From the NCBI RefSeq assembly GCF_002086155.1, contig NZ_MVHE01000005.1:162835-226834 (forward strand): a DNA stretch of 64,000 bases, given 5' to 3'. The translations under genes and the position numbers were made by a program. The stretch's first letter is position 1; every line of letters begins with the position of its first letter. The DNA is from Mycobacterium angelicum (lineage in GTDB: Bacteria; Actinomycetota; Actinomycetes; Mycobacteriales; Mycobacteriaceae). Positions 47,808 through 60,261 of this stretch are shown piece by piece. Under the pieces are notes generated by a model that searched no databases, had not been told where the DNA came from, and saw only the letters and a list, made by a program, of their open reading frames with translations.

Positions 47808-49037
47808 CTACCGCTCAGGCGAGTGCCCGGTCAGTTCTTTATAGACCGACGCGATGCCGTTCACGGTGGGTTCGACATCGGCAATCTCGTGGCATGCGGT
47901 GGGAATCAGGCGCAACTGCACGATTCCGGGCGGTACCACCGGGTATGTCACCGCTGAACAGAATATTCCGTGCTCTTCACGCAATCGGGCCAGAAAGGTG
48001 AGGGCGGCCAGCGGGTTCAATGGCAGGTAAACGGGGGTGACAAGGCTGTTTGTCTTGCCGATATCAAACCCGTTGTAGGTCAACGACCCCTGCAATTCGG
48101 AGGCCACGGCGTGCGCTTGTTTGCGCAGATCGTCACGGGTACGCAGTAGTTGCACACGTACCCGGACCCCCGCGACGATCGGCCAGGGCAGGCCCCTGCT
48201 GAAGATCTGCGAGCGCATCGTGTAGCGGAGCTTCCAGATGATGTCGGCTGCCGAGGCGACGAATGACCCGATGCTGCCGACCGATTTGGCAAGCGTCGAG
48301 TAGTAGATGTCGATGCCGTCTTGGACACGCTGTCCATGCCCGGTACCGCTGCCGCTCGGGCCCATGGCCCCGTAGCCGTGCGCGTCGTCGACGAGTAGCC
48401 GGAAGTCGTATTTCTTTTTGAGTTCGACGATCTCGCGTATCCGGCCCTGGTCCCCGGACATCCCGAAAACTCCTTCGGTGACCACCAAGACCGCGGTATC
48501 GGCGGTTCGCACCCGGTCGATCTCGGCAAGGCGCGCCTCGAGCTGGTCGATGTCATTGTGCGCGAAGGTGCGGGTCTGGCCGCCGCCGCTCTTGTGCAGC
48601 CGAATCCCGTCGATGATGCACGCGTGGTTCTCCGCGTCGGACACCACCCAGTCCGAGGGGGAGGTAAGGGCATCGATAAGCGAGACCATGCCCTGGTAAC
48701 CGTAGTTGAGAACGAATGCCGCCGGCTTTTTCGTGTGGTCCGCCAGTTCGCTTTCCAGCTGCTCGTGCGCATCGGTTTCGGCCGTCATCATTCTGGAGCC
48801 CATCGGCGCCGAAAGTCCGTATTGGCGCGTGAACTCCTCCTCGGCTGCCCGCACTTCGGGAAGATTGGCAAGCCCGAGATAATTGTTGTTGCTCCACACG
48901 ATGTGTTCGCGATCGCGCCACATCATGCGGTTACCGATATCGCCGGTGAGCTTGGGATATGTGCCTACTCCGTGCACAGCATGTGAAATTTGCGCCAAGG
49001 GTGCTTCGCTATTGAGGAACTTATCGAACAGATCCAT
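47808..49037 (-). CDS. Alpha-oxoamine synthase family PLP enzyme
   Basis: 409 residues, fold type I PLP enzyme of the KBL/BioF/serine-palmitoyltransferase/ALAS family. WSNNNYLGLANLPEV, GSRMMTAETDAHEQLESELAD (in parts), the PLP aspartate/histidine motif DDAHGYGAMG (217-226), and Schiff-base lysine K251 in YYSTLAKSVGSIGSF. These enzymes condense an acyl thioester with an amino acid, losing CO2, to give an alpha-amino ketone. Start ATG with GGAG 4 bases upstream. Heads the operon with mmpS and mmpL, 190 bases upstream of mmpS. It may make an amino-ketone or sphingoid-like piece for the island product; the substrate pair is not predictable. Confidence 0.92.
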   Translation of the reverse strand: MDLFDKFLNSEAPLAQISHAVHGVGTYPKLTGDIGNRMMWRDREHIVWSNNNYLGLANLPEVRAAEEEFTRQYGLSAPMGSRMMTAETDAHEQLESELADHTKKPAAFVLNYGYQGMVSLIDALTSPSDWVVSDAENHACIIDGIRLHKSGGGQTRTFAHNDIDQLEARLAEIDRVRTADTAVLVVTEGVFGMSGDQGRIREIVELKKKYDFRLLVDDAHGYGAMGPSGSGTGHGQRVQDGIDIYYSTLAKSVGSIGSFVASAADIIWKLRYTMRSQIFSRGLPWPIVAGVRVRVQLLRTRDDLRKQAHAVASELQGSLTYNGFDIGKTNSLVTPVYLPLNPLAALTFLARLREEHGIFCSAVTYPVVPPGIVQLRLIPTACHEIADVEPTVNGIASVYKELTGHSPER

Positions 49038-49189
49038 TTTGCTCCAAAGTAAACGCGCCCTGGTTTCCGGTGAAACAGTAGCTCAGCACCCCTGGTTTTA
49101 CTACGCGTTCGGCATATCGAGCGTTATAGCATTAGGCCGCTGTATCGCTGCGCCAGAAGCGACATCGCCGGCCGGCCGCGGACGGCGGC

Positions 49190-49206
49190 GCCCGGCTTTG
49201 CCGGGC
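49190..49206. repeat. Short GC-rich stem-loop in the leuC upstream region
   Basis: GCCCGGC-TTT-GCCGGGC, perfect 7-bp stem, three-base loop, just upstream of the leuC promoter. No U-tract; may still insulate leuC from island transcription. Confidence 0.45.
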
Positions 49207-49219
49207 ACGCTGATGCCGG

Positions 49220-49225
49220 TATGCT
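49220..49225 (+). promoter_or_regulatory. leuCD -10 candidate
   Basis: TATGCT lies 21 bases upstream of the IclR-type operator, so a bound repressor would sit just downstream of the transcription start. Confidence 0.4.
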
Positions 49226-49245
49226 GTCTCACTAGAAGATACTTG

Positions 49246-49264
49246 CGTCTCGCATCGTGAGACG
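49246..49264. promoter_or_regulatory. IclR-type operator of leuCD
   Basis: CGTCTC, 7 bases, GAGACG: a perfect inverted repeat 50 bases before leuC, matching the imperfect copy at the IclR gene. Confidence 0.65.
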
Positions 49265-49314
49265 TCACGCGAGTTCAGCATTGGCGAGCCGCCCATTACA
49301 GAAACGAGGCGAAA

Positions 49315-50730
49315 ATGGCGCGCACGATGGCCGAGAAGGTCTGGGACGACCACGTCGTGGTGCGGGGCGAAAACGGTGCACCCGACTTGATCTATATCGA
49401 TCTGCATCTGGTGCACGAGGTGACCAGTCCGCAGGCGTGCGACGGCCTGCGTCTTGCCGGCCGCCCGGTGCGACGCCCGGATCTGACTATTGCCACCGAG
49501 GATCACAACGTGCCCACGGTCGACATCGACAAGCCGATCGCCGACTCGGTGTCACGAACCCAAGTGGAGACGTTGCGCCGAAACTGCGCCGAGTTCGGCA
49601 TCCGGCTGCATCCGATGGGCGACATCGATCAGGGCATCGTGCATGTCGTGGGCCCGCAACTGGGCCTCACCCAACCGGGAATGACGATCGTCTGCGGCGA
49701 CAGCCACACTTCGACGCACGGCGCATTCGGCGCGATCGCAATGGGCATCGGCACCTCGGAGGTCGAGCACGTGCTGGCCACCCAGACATTGCCGCTGCGG
49801 CCGTTCAAGACGATGGCGGTCACCGTCAATGGGGGGGCCGATGGACAACTGCCCCCCGGAGTCTCGGCCAAGGACATCATCCTTGCGCTGATCGCCAAGA
49901 TCGGTACCGGCGGCGGGCAGGGACATGTCATCGAATACCGCGGCAGCGCCATCGAATCGCTGTCCATGGAAGGCCGAATGACGATCTGCAACATGAGCAT
50001 CGAAGCCGGCGCCCGGGCCGGGATGGTGGCTCCCGACGAGACCACTTTCGAATTCATCCGGGGTCGCCCGCACGCACCGACCGGCGCCCAGTGGGATGCC
50101 GCGCTGGCGTATTGGCAACAGTTGCGCACCGATCCCGGCGCCGTCTTCGACACCGAGGTGTACCTCGACGCGGCATCCTTGAGCCCGTTCGTCACCTGGG
50201 GCACCAACCCCGGCCAGGGTGTGCCGCTGGCCGCGGCGGTGCCCGATCCGGAGCTGATGACCGACGATGCGCAGCGCCAGGCCGCCGAGAAAGCGTTGGC
50301 GTACATGGACCTTCGCCCCGGCATCCCGATGCGCGATATCGCGGTGGATGCGGTGTTCGTCGGTTCGTGCACCAACGGGCGCATTGAGGATCTGCGGGTC
50401 GTGGCCGACGTGTTGCGCGGCCGCAAGGTGGCGCCAGGCGTGCGGATGCTGGTTGTTCCTGGCTCCATGCGGGTGCGCGCGCAGGCGGAAGCCGAAGGGC
50501 TCGGCGAGGTTTTCACCGCCGCGGGCGCCGAATGGCGACAAGCGGGATGCTCGATGTGCCTGGGAATGAACCCCGATCAGCTCGCGCCGGGGGAACGCTG
50601 CGCCGCGACCTCGAACCGCAACTTCGAAGGGCGCCAGGGCAAGGGAGGGCGAACACATTTGGTGTCGCCCGCGGTTGCCGCAGCCACGGCGGTACGCGGC
50701 ACCCTGTCCGCGCCGGCCGATTTGAATTGA
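49315..50730 (+). CDS. leuC: 3-isopropylmalate dehydratase, large subunit
   Basis: 471 residues. Aconitase-family [4Fe-4S] enzyme isomerising 2- to 3-isopropylmalate. [31 protein letters not shown] and the [10 protein letters not shown] cluster ligands are all present; [15 protein letters not shown] is the usual N-terminus, with the ATG at 49315 preceded by a GAGG-type site. leuD follows after 27 bases. Likely repressed by the IclR protein through the operator at 49246-49264. In this genome the regulator is 24 kb away because of the island. Confidence 0.97.
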   Translation: MARTMAEKVWDDHVVVRGENGAPDLIYIDLHLVHEVTSPQACDGLRLAGRPVRRPDLTIATEDHNVPTVDIDKPIADSVSRTQVETLRRNCAEFGIRLHPMGDIDQGIVHVVGPQLGLTQPGMTIVCGDSHTSTHGAFGAIAMGIGTSEVEHVLATQTLPLRPFKTMAVTVNGGADGQLPPGVSAKDIILALIAKIGTGGGQGHVIEYRGSAIESLSMEGRMTICNMSIEAGARAGMVAPDETTFEFIRGRPHAPTGAQWDAALAYWQQLRTDPGAVFDTEVYLDAASLSPFVTWGTNPGQGVPLAAAVPDPELMTDDAQRQAAEKALAYMDLRPGIPMRDIAVDAVFVGSCTNGRIEDLRVVADVLRGRKVAPGVRMLVVPGSMRVRAQAEAEGLGEVFTAAGAEWRQAGCSMCLGMNPDQLAPGERCAATSNRNFEGRQGKGGRTHLVSPAVAAATAVRGTLSAPADLN

Positions 50731-50757
50731 ACTCACCCAGAAAGAAAAAGGAAGCGC

Positions 50758-51354
50758 ATGGAAGCCTTTAACACCCACACCGGTATCGGTGTGCCACTGC
50801 GGCGGTCCAATGTCGACACTGATCAGATCATTCCGGCAGTCTTTTTGAAGCGCGTCACCCGAACCGGTTTCGAGGACGGCTTGTTCGCGGGATGGCGTTC
50901 GGATCCCTCATTCGTGCTCAACCTCAGTCCCTTTGATCGGGGCTCAGTGTTGGTCGCTGGACCCGATTTCGGCACCGGATCTTCTCGGGAGCATGCGGTC
51001 TGGGCGCTGATGGACTACGGATTCCGAGTGGTTATCTCGTCTCGGTTCGGCGACATTTTTCGCGGGAACGCCGGCAAGGCGGGGCTGCTGGCGGCCGAAG
51101 TCGACCAAGACGGAGTCGAACTTCTTTGGAAGCTCATCGAGCAGAGTCCGGGGCTGGAAATCACTGCCAATCTTCAAGATCGAATTATCACCGCGGGAAC
51201 GGCGGTGCTGCCGTTCAAGATTGACGATCACACCGCGTGGCGACTACTTGAAGGTCTTGACGATATAGCCCTTACGCTGCGGAAACTCGACGAAATCGAA
51301 TCTTTCGAGGCGGCCCGCCCGGACTGGAAACCGCGAACATTGCCCATCCCGTGA
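50758..51354 (+). CDS. leuD: 3-isopropylmalate dehydratase, small subunit
   Basis: 198 residues, standard length. Swivelling domain that completes the LeuCD active site: [22 protein letters not shown] (in parts), [41 protein letters not shown] (in parts). GAAAGAAAAAGGAAGC precedes the ATG. Second gene of leuCD. The following 220 bases hold the hupB promoter region. Confidence 0.97.
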   Translation: MEAFNTHTGIGVPLRRSNVDTDQIIPAVFLKRVTRTGFEDGLFAGWRSDPSFVLNLSPFDRGSVLVAGPDFGTGSSREHAVWALMDYGFRVVISSRFGDIFRGNAGKAGLLAAEVDQDGVELLWKLIEQSPGLEITANLQDRIITAGTAVLPFKIDDHTAWRLLEGLDDIALTLRKLDEIESFEAARPDWKPRTLPIP

Positions 51355-51576
51355 CGGGCTGAACGGGGCGGAATTTCACCGTTGCAAACCGCGGCAGTGC
51401 GGGTATGCGGGCACGATTTTGTCCCCGCGCCACCGGTCAAGGGCGGCAATCGGATTCCGAGAATATCGATCGCCGGCGCCTGAAATTGCGCGTGGCTCTT
51501 GGCAATTTGCCAGGTCAGGGTTTACCGTGTCCACTAGTCGGTTCCAAAACGAGGACCACTGGCTTCGGAGGGTTGG

Positions 51577-52176
51577 ATGAACAAAGCAGAGCTCATAGAT
51601 GTGCTCACACAGAAATTGGGCTCGGACCGTCGACAAGCGACCGCCGCCGTTGAGAATGTCGTCGACACGATTGTGCGTGCGGTACACAAGGGCGACAGCG
51701 TCACCATTACCGGTTTCGGTGTGTTCGAACAGCGCCGCCGCGCAGCGCGCGTGGCGCGCAATCCGCGTACCGGCGAGACGGTGAAGGTGAAGCCGACGTC
51801 GGTCCCGGCGTTCCGTCCCGGCGCTCAATTCAAAGCGGTTGTGGCTGGCGCACAGCGTCTCCCGTCTGAAGGCCCCGCGGTGAAGCGCGGCGTGGTCGCG
51901 AGCGCGGCAGCCAAGAAGGCGGCAAAGAAGGCGCCGGCTAAGAAGGCCGCCAGCAAGGCTCCGGCTAAGAAAGCGGCCACCAAGGCTCCGGCCAAGAAGG
52001 CAGCCACCAAGGCTCCGGCCAAGAAGGCAGCCACCAAGGCTCCGGCCAAGAAGGCAGCCACCAAGGCCCCAGTTCGCAAGGCGGCCACCAAGGCTCCGGC
52101 CAAGAAGGCCGCAAGCAAGGCTCCGGCCAAGAAGGCTCCGGCCAAGAAGGCTCCGGCCAGGCGCGGTCGCAAGTAA
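51577..52176 (+). CDS. hupB: Nucleoid protein HU with Lys/Ala-rich tail (HupB)
   Basis: 199 residues. The N-terminal 90 residues form a complete HU fold ([41 protein letters not shown] in parts, [14 protein letters not shown]). The C-terminal ~100 residues are an actinobacterial H1-like tail of [14 protein letters not shown] repeats ending APARRGRK. It binds and compacts DNA, with the tail also subject to acetylation and methylation in M. tuberculosis. Downstream is a perfect 15-bp bidirectional terminator. Confidence 0.97.
   Translation: MNKAELIDVLTQKLGSDRRQATAAVENVVDTIVRAVHKGDSVTITGFGVFEQRRRAARVARNPRTGETVKVKPTSVPAFRPGAQFKAVVAGAQRLPSEGPAVKRGVVASAAAKKAAKKAPAKKAASKAPAKKAATKAPAKKAATKAPAKKAATKAPAKKAATKAPVRKAATKAPAKKAASKAPAKKAPAKKAPARRGRK
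51922..52163 (+). repeat. 27-base coding repeats in the hupB tail
   Basis: The unit encoding KAPAKKAAT recurs, with three consecutive near-identical copies at about 51985-52065. Such arrays are prone to unit gain or loss, changing tail length between strains. Confidence 0.8.
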
Positions 52177-52187
52177 GTTCGTAAAAG

Positions 52188-52230
52188 CAAATACCCTTCG
52201 GGCGGCAGCGATGCCCCCGAAGGGTATTTG
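52188..52230. terminator. Strong bidirectional terminator between hupB and mutT1
   Basis: CAAATACCCTTCGGG and CCCGAAGGGTATTTG form a perfect 15-bp stem with a 13-base loop, between the stops of the two convergent genes. Confidence 0.85.
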
Positions 52231-52234
52231 CGTG

Positions 52235-53179
52235 TTAGGCGCGCACGTTGGCGGCCAGTGCGCCGCCGATGTGGTCGGCCGCGATGAGCTTGCCACCCGA
52301 TAGCGACAGCACCCAGGTACTGCCTTTGTGGTTGCGCGATTTGTCGGGGCGTATCCCGTCGCGCTCACACCACCACGCGATCAGGTCCGGAATTACCTTG
52401 CCCTGCGAGCAAATCACCGGTGTGCCTTTTTGCGCGGCGATCCGCAGCGCCCGATGGCGGCCGCGTTTGGGGTTCTTTGCGTAGGCCTCTTCGGACAGGG
52501 TGGGCTCGTTGCGAATCGGCACATCCAACTCGGCCGCGAGCGGCTCTACCGTTTGATGGCAGCGCACCCGGTCGGCCGCGTGCACGTCGGTGACGCCGAA
52601 CGCCAGCAGCTGGCCCACCAGAGCCTCTGCCTGTGCGCGCCCCTTCTTGTCCAACGGACGTTTGTTGTCGTCGCCGGAGAAACGCTGCTTGCTGCCCGCG
52701 GTGCCGTGCCGCACCACCAGAACGGTGTGGGTGTCGGCGGGTTGTTTGGCGAACCGGCGCAACACCTTTCGGTCCGGTGCGTAGTCGAGCTTCTTCATCG
52801 CGTCGGCAATCGGCAACCAGATCAGCTCGTCGACCTCGTTGCCGGGAACGAATTTTCCGCCGGTGCTGCGCGCCGCCCAGTAGTGCACCTTCTTGACGCC
52901 CTGCTCGATCGGATAGGTCACCGTGGTGAGCCGCCGGCCAAGGTGCGCATGGTGACCGGTCTCCTCGAGCACCTCCCGGACGGCCCCCATCGGGGCCGTC
53001 TCGCCCGGGTCCACTTTGCCCTTGGGCAGCGACCAGTCGTCATAACGGGGGCGATGAATCACCGCGATCTCCACCGGCTTGCCGGAATCGGCTTTGCCGG
53101 GACGCCACAACACCGCGCCGGCGGCATAGACGACCCGGTCTCCCGGGCGTCGGCGGGCCGACGAGTTCTGGATCGACAC
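52235..53179 (-). CDS. mutT1: MutT1: Nudix hydrolase fused to a histidine phosphatase domain
   Basis: 314 residues. N-terminal Nudix domain with a full Nudix box ([22 protein letters not shown] in parts, residues about 55-77) and a C-terminal phosphoglycerate-mutase-like domain starting VVRHGTAGS (catalytic RHG). In M. tuberculosis this enzyme cleans 8-oxo-(d)GTP/GDP and diadenosine polyphosphates. Start GTG 53179 with AGGAG 5 bases upstream. It lies downstream of ppk on the other side of a small gap, converging on hupB. Confidence 0.94.
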   Translation of the reverse strand: MSIQNSSARRRPGDRVVYAAGAVLWRPGKADSGKPVEIAVIHRPRYDDWSLPKGKVDPGETAPMGAVREVLEETGHHAHLGRRLTTVTYPIEQGVKKVHYWAARSTGGKFVPGNEVDELIWLPIADAMKKLDYAPDRKVLRRFAKQPADTHTVLVVRHGTAGSKQRFSGDDNKRPLDKKGRAQAEALVGQLLAFGVTDVHAADRVRCHQTVEPLAAELDVPIRNEPTLSEEAYAKNPKRGRHRALRIAAQKGTPVICSQGKVIPDLIAWWCERDGIRPDKSRNHKGSTWVLSLSGGKLIAADHIGGALAANVRA

Positions 53180-53259
53180 TTCAACTCCTGCAGGTCAATT
53201 CGCGAGGGCCGCTCGCGGTAGTCAGTGTGGCCCGCAAAACCGCAATCAAGTGCACAGTG

Positions 53260-55479
53260 TCAGGGACTGGTATGCCTTTCCATCAGCGATACCTGATGAT
53301 CGCGCACGTTCTGGCCGTCCTGAGGCGAGGCGGTCCATTGTCCGTCGGACCCCAGCTCCCAACAGCGGGTGGACGGGTCGAGCGCGGACTCGAACAAGTC
53401 GTCGAGTTGCGCGGTCAATCGTGGATCCTTGACCTGAACCATGACCTCGACGCGCCGGTCGAGATTGCGGTGCATCATGTCGGCGCTGCCGATCCAGAAT
53501 TCGTCGATGGCCCGGAAGTGAATGATCCGCGAGTGTTCCAGGAAACGGCCGAGAATCGAGCGCACGACGATGTTTTCGGAAAAGCCCTCGGTGCCCGGGC
53601 GCAGCGCGCAGATGCCGCGCACCACGACCTCGACCCGCACGCCTGCTTGCGATGCGCGGTACAGCGCATCGATGACCTGTTCGTCGACAAGGGCATTCAT
53701 CTTGAGCCGGATATGGCCTCTTCCTTTGGCCGGGCCGTCTTCACGGTGAGCGGCAACCTCACGCTCGACGCGCTCGATGATGCCGGTGCGAATTCCGTGT
53801 GGCGCCACCAACAGATTTCGGTAGGACAGCTTGCGCGAGTAGCCGGTCAGCGTGTTGAACAGATCGGTGAGGTCGGCGCCGATGTCGGGAGCCGCCGTCA
53901 GCAACCCGACGTCCTCGTAGAGCCGTGCGGTCTTGCCGTTGTAGTTGCCGGTACCGATGTGGCAGTAGCGCCGAATGACCGAACCCTCGCGGCGCACCAC
54001 CAGACACGTCTTGCAGTGCGTCTTGAGCCCGACGAATCCGTACACCACGTGCACGCCCGCCTGCTCAAGCTCGCGTGCCCAGCGGATGTTGGCCTGCTCG
54101 TCAAAGCGGGCCTTGATCTCCACCATCGCCACCACCTGCTTGCCGGCTTCGGCCGCGTCGATCAGAGCCCGAACTATCGGCGAATCACCGGAAGTGCGAT
54201 ACAGCGTCTGTTTGATGGCGAGCACATTGGGGTCCGCGGCGGCCTGCTCGATGAAGCGCTGCACGCTGGTGGAGAACGAGTCATACGGATGGTGCACCAG
54301 CACATCGCCTTCGCGCAGCGTGGCGAAGATGCTCTTGGGTGTCTCGCGGTCCGCGAACGCCGGGTGGGTGGCTGGCACGAATGCCCGGTCCTTGAGGTCT
54401 GGCCGGTCCAGGCCGTACACCTGCCACAACGACGACAGGTCCAGCAGCCCCGGCACTTCGATGACATCACCGGGATGCACGTCGAGTTCCCGCAGTAACA
54501 GCTCCAGCATGCTTTCGGTCATGTCGTCGGCGACTTCGAGCCGCACCGGCGACCCGAACCGGCGGCGCGCCAATTCCCGCTCCAGCGCCTGCAGCAGGTC
54601 TTCGTCGCGGTCCTCTTCGACCTCGAAGTCCGCGTTGCGGGTGATCCGGAATGCGTGATGCTCGACGACCTCCATGCCGGGGAAGAGCACCGGCAGGAAC
54701 GCGGCGATCAGTTCTTCCATTGGCAGGTACCGGACTACGCCGTGGGCGTCTGACCCATCGGCTGTGCCGGGGCCTTCGAGTTCGACGAAGCGATTGACGT
54801 TGTCGGGCACCTTGACTCGGGCGAAATGCTGGGTGCCGTCGCCGGGCTGACGGACCGTGACAGCCAGGTTCAGGCTCAGCCCGCTGACGAACGGGAACGG
54901 GTGGGCCGGATCGACGGCCAGCGGTGTCAGGACCGGGAAGACCTGCTCGTTGAAATAGGTCGACAGTTGGTCGCGCTCAGCATCGTCCAAGTCGGCCCAC
55001 GCGACTATATAAATGCCTTCGTCGCCGAGCGCGGGCAACACCGAATCGAGGAAAACCCGCGCATGCCGGCTCGCGATCCGCTGGGTCTGTTCGCCGATGC
55101 GGGCCAGTTGCTCGCGGGGGGTCAAACCGTCCGCCGAGCGCACGGACAGGCCCATCTCGTCGCGGCGCTTGAGGCCGGCAACCCGGACCATGTAGAACTC
55201 GTCGAGGTTGGAGGCGAAGATGGCCAGGAACTTGGCGCGCTCCAAGAGCGGCAACGAATTGTCGGCGGCCAGGGCGAGCACGCGCGCGTTGAAGTCCAGC
55301 CAGCTCAGTTCCCGGTTGAGGTAACGATCTTCGGGCAACAGATCGCTGATCGCGTTGGCGGTCGCAGCGGGAGGTGCGGCAAGGGCGGAGTCGTCTGGAT
55401 CCCAGGCGTTCTCGTCGGCACTCATCTCTGCCTCTGGGCTGGCGTCGATTTCAGTCACCTTGCGATCATTGCTTATCAC
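53260..55479 (-). CDS. ppk1: Polyphosphate kinase 1
   Basis: 739 residues from GTG 55479; the N-terminus [10 protein letters not shown] matches my recollection of the M. tuberculosis protein, so I prefer it over the extension to 55509. Makes polyphosphate from ATP reversibly. [20 protein letters not shown] opens the N domain; [36 protein letters not shown], and the catalytic-histidine region [12 protein letters not shown] are present, with the second PLD-like half ([18 protein letters not shown]). Linked to stringent response and antibiotic tolerance in mycobacteria. Confidence 0.96.
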   Translation of the reverse strand: MISNDRKVTEIDASPEAEMSADENAWDPDDSALAAPPAATANAISDLLPEDRYLNRELSWLDFNARVLALAADNSLPLLERAKFLAIFASNLDEFYMVRVAGLKRRDEMGLSVRSADGLTPREQLARIGEQTQRIASRHARVFLDSVLPALGDEGIYIVAWADLDDAERDQLSTYFNEQVFPVLTPLAVDPAHPFPFVSGLSLNLAVTVRQPGDGTQHFARVKVPDNVNRFVELEGPGTADGSDAHGVVRYLPMEELIAAFLPVLFPGMEVVEHHAFRITRNADFEVEEDRDEDLLQALERELARRRFGSPVRLEVADDMTESMLELLLRELDVHPGDVIEVPGLLDLSSLWQVYGLDRPDLKDRAFVPATHPAFADRETPKSIFATLREGDVLVHHPYDSFSTSVQRFIEQAAADPNVLAIKQTLYRTSGDSPIVRALIDAAEAGKQVVAMVEIKARFDEQANIRWARELEQAGVHVVYGFVGLKTHCKTCLVVRREGSVIRRYCHIGTGNYNGKTARLYEDVGLLTAAPDIGADLTDLFNTLTGYSRKLSYRNLLVAPHGIRTGIIERVEREVAAHREDGPAKGRGHIRLKMNALVDEQVIDALYRASQAGVRVEVVVRGICALRPGTEGFSENIVVRSILGRFLEHSRIIHFRAIDEFWIGSADMMHRNLDRRVEVMVQVKDPRLTAQLDDLFESALDPSTRCWELGSDGQWTASPQDGQNVRDHQVSLMERHTSP

Positions 55480-55581
55480 CCGGTCGTGCGGCCAGCGCCC
55501 GGGCGACATCCATCCGTCGTTGGCCCGGCGTTCATCGGGCGGACGCTTGACCGGAGCGGCTATCGGCGCATCAACGTCGCA

Positions 55582-57332
<1,751 letters not shown>

Positions 57333-57408
57333 TATCGGGGTGGCTAAAGCCCAGCTCGCGACGCCAGATCCGACCCAGCGCCGGCTCACCCGGTAGCCTC
57401 TCCAGGTT

Positions 57409-58533
<1,125 letters not shown>

Positions 58534-58545
58534 GCCAGATGGTGC

Positions 58546-58590
58546 CGACCCGCTGCGCCCGGCGCGAGCGCCGCGCTTGCGATCGGCACT
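58546..58590. repeat. Degenerate intergenic repeat after ddlA
   Basis: Contains GCCGACCCGCTGCGCCCGGC and the pairing ends GTGCCG/CGGCAC; looks like a diverged single copy of the 48-base unit at 15077. It lies between convergent ddlA and the DUF3515-type gene. Confidence 0.4.
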
Positions 58591-59125
58591 AGGGGGCCGA
58601 TGCGGGGTTGATGGGAACCGCGGGCATGGTGTGGTCGATCACTTCGGACAGTTGCTGAATGGGGGTGGGCCCGGATCCGTTGGGCAGCGTGAGCGCCACA
58701 TACACCGGACGGTCCACGGTGTACCAGGTGGACCTGTTTTCCCCGGACTGTGCGGCGATCTCGAACCACTGCACCCGGTCGACGATCTGAATCGGGGAAC
58801 CCACCACGAAATCGGCTGGGCGGTCGAGCCCGCAGCGCAGGATCACCGGCTCGCCGCCGGACCCGTCGCGCCAAGCGCTGACGCCCTCAGGCGCGGGCTG
58901 CGCCAGGGGGACGCGCTGAAAGTCACCGAGCCGCTGCGGCAGGGCCGCCGTCAGCGACCGGCACGGTGGCGCGGCCGCCTGCGGGGCGGGCACCGCGGCA
59001 ATGGCCACGGGCTGCGACGACGGATGGCGGCTGGCCGCGAACACCAGAATCACCGCGATCGTCGCAACGGCCAGTGCCACGGCGGCGATGATCACCGCGC
59101 GTGGCGGCCCGTCCGGCTCGGGCAC
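58589..59125 (-). CDS. DUF3515-type secreted or membrane-anchored protein
   Basis: 178 residues. One N-terminal helix (VIIAAVALAVATIAVILVFAA) anchors or exports the protein; the outer part has two widely spaced Cys (PPCRSLTAALP and ILRCGLDRPADF) that may form a disulphide, and WFEIAAQSGENRSTWYTVDRPVYVALTLP (in parts). Matches the DUF3515 family and Rv2980 by position. Function unknown; it is conserved next to ddlA and thiL in actinobacteria. Confidence 0.85.
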   Translation of the reverse strand: MPEPDGPPRAVIIAAVALAVATIAVILVFAASRHPSSQPVAIAAVPAPQAAAPPCRSLTAALPQRLGDFQRVPLAQPAPEGVSAWRDGSGGEPVILRCGLDRPADFVVGSPIQIVDRVQWFEIAAQSGENRSTWYTVDRPVYVALTLPNGSGPTPIQQLSEVIDHTMPAVPINPASAP

Positions 59126-59202
59126 CGAACACCTCCGGCTTCTCCTAGACTGGCGCGGGCAGGGGACTCAACTTACCGCAGGTCGGGGAAGGTGCAGGCG
59201 AC

Positions 59203-60174
59203 GTGAGCCAGGACGCATCGGGACCGTCCCCGACGCTGGCGCAGCTCGGCGAGTTCGCCGTCATCGACCGATTGGCTCCCGGCCGCCGGCAGCCCGCGGC
59301 CGTCACCGTCGGGCCCGGCGACGACGCGGCGGTGGTGACCGCCGCCGACGGACGCACCGCGGTGTCGACGGACATGTTGGTGCAGGACCGGCATTTTCGG
59401 TTGGACTGGTCCACACCACACGACGTCGGCCGCAAGGCGATCGCCCAGAACGCGGCCGACATCGAGGCGATGGGCGCGAATCCCACCGCATTCGTGGTGG
59501 GTTTCGGGGCGCCGGGCGATACGCCGGCCGAGCAGGTCAGCGCGCTGGCCGACGGAATGTGGGACGAGGCGGCGCGGGTCGGCGCCGGGATCGCCGGCGG
59601 CGATCTGGTCAGCTGCCGGCAATGGGTGGTGTCGGTGACAGTACTGGGCGATCTCGGCGGGCGGGCTCCGGTGTTGCGCTCGGGGGCGCGGGCCGGTTCG
59701 GTGCTTGCGGTCGCCGGCGATCTCGGCCGCTCGGCGGCCGGGTATGCGCTGTGGCACAACAGCATTGACGGCTTCGACGCTTTGCGTCGCCGGCATCTGG
59801 TACCGGAGCCGCCGTACGGGCAAGGCCGCGTGGCCGCGGCGGCCGGGGCTCAGGCGATGATCGACATCTCCGACGGGCTGATCGCCGATCTGCGCCACGT
59901 CGCCGAAGCGTCCGGGGTGGGCATCGATCTGAGCACAGCGGCGCTCGCCGAAGATCACGACGCGCTGGCGCGGGCCGCCGTGGCGGTGGACACCGACCCG
60001 TGGGAGTGGGTGCTCGGCGGCGGCGAAGACCATGCGCTGGCGGCCTGTTTCGCCGGACCGGTGCCGGCCGGCTGGCGGGTGATCGGACGGGTGCTGGACG
60101 GGCCGGCCCGGGTGCTTGTCGACGGCGCCCGGTGGGATGGGTACGCGGGGTGGGAGTCTTTTCCAGCCCGGTGA
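59203..60174 (+). CDS. thiL: Thiamine-monophosphate kinase
   Basis: 323 residues. Phosphorylates thiamine monophosphate to the active cofactor ThDP (used by IlvB, among others). AIR-synthase-like fold: VTVGPGDDAAVV, STDMLVQDRHFRLDWSTP, AQNAADIEAMGANPTA, GGDLVSC, and DISDGLIADLRHVAEAS, with EDHALAACF near the C-terminus. Start GTG 59203. Upstream neighbour is divergent. Confidence 0.94.
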   Translation: MSQDASGPSPTLAQLGEFAVIDRLAPGRRQPAAVTVGPGDDAAVVTAADGRTAVSTDMLVQDRHFRLDWSTPHDVGRKAIAQNAADIEAMGANPTAFVVGFGAPGDTPAEQVSALADGMWDEAARVGAGIAGGDLVSCRQWVVSVTVLGDLGGRAPVLRSGARAGSVLAVAGDLGRSAAGYALWHNSIDGFDALRRRHLVPEPPYGQGRVAAAAGAQAMIDISDGLIADLRHVAEASGVGIDLSTAALAEDHDALARAAVAVDTDPWEWVLGGGEDHALAACFAGPVPAGWRVIGRVLDGPARVLVDGARWDGYAGWESFPAR

Positions 60175-60249
60175 CGATGCCGGCCGGTACGGCCGGAGGT
60201 GGGGGCACCACCCGCTTGCGGGGGAGAAGCGGGCAATCTGACGGAGCGC

Positions 60250-60255
60250 TAGGGT
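60250..60255 (+). promoter_or_regulatory. -10 element of leaderless DUF1330-type gene
   Basis: TAGGGT, 6 bases, then GTG at 60262. Confidence 0.5.
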
Positions 60256-60261
60256 GGCGCG

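Larger units (their letters stand above)
49188..49267. repeat. Island-flanking direct repeat, right copy (IclR 5' relic and operator)
   Basis: Partner of 25491-25570 (58/80 identical). On the minus strand it still reads MRQHTGISVPGKAG against the functional IclR start MRQQSGIGVLDKAAG, then loses all similarity. It therefore contains a relic of the regulator gene's first codons next to leuC. Confidence 0.8.

Noticed and set aside
25536..49187. Integrase, transposase or tRNA-integrated element as source of the island
   Set aside because: No such gene or att site seen; tRNA-Gln and tRNA-Glu lie over 1 kb outside the boundary and are intact.
51355..51576. Riboswitch or CRISPR-like structure upstream of hupB
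   Set aside because: No regular repeats or conserved riboswitch core recognised; only promoter-type sequence.
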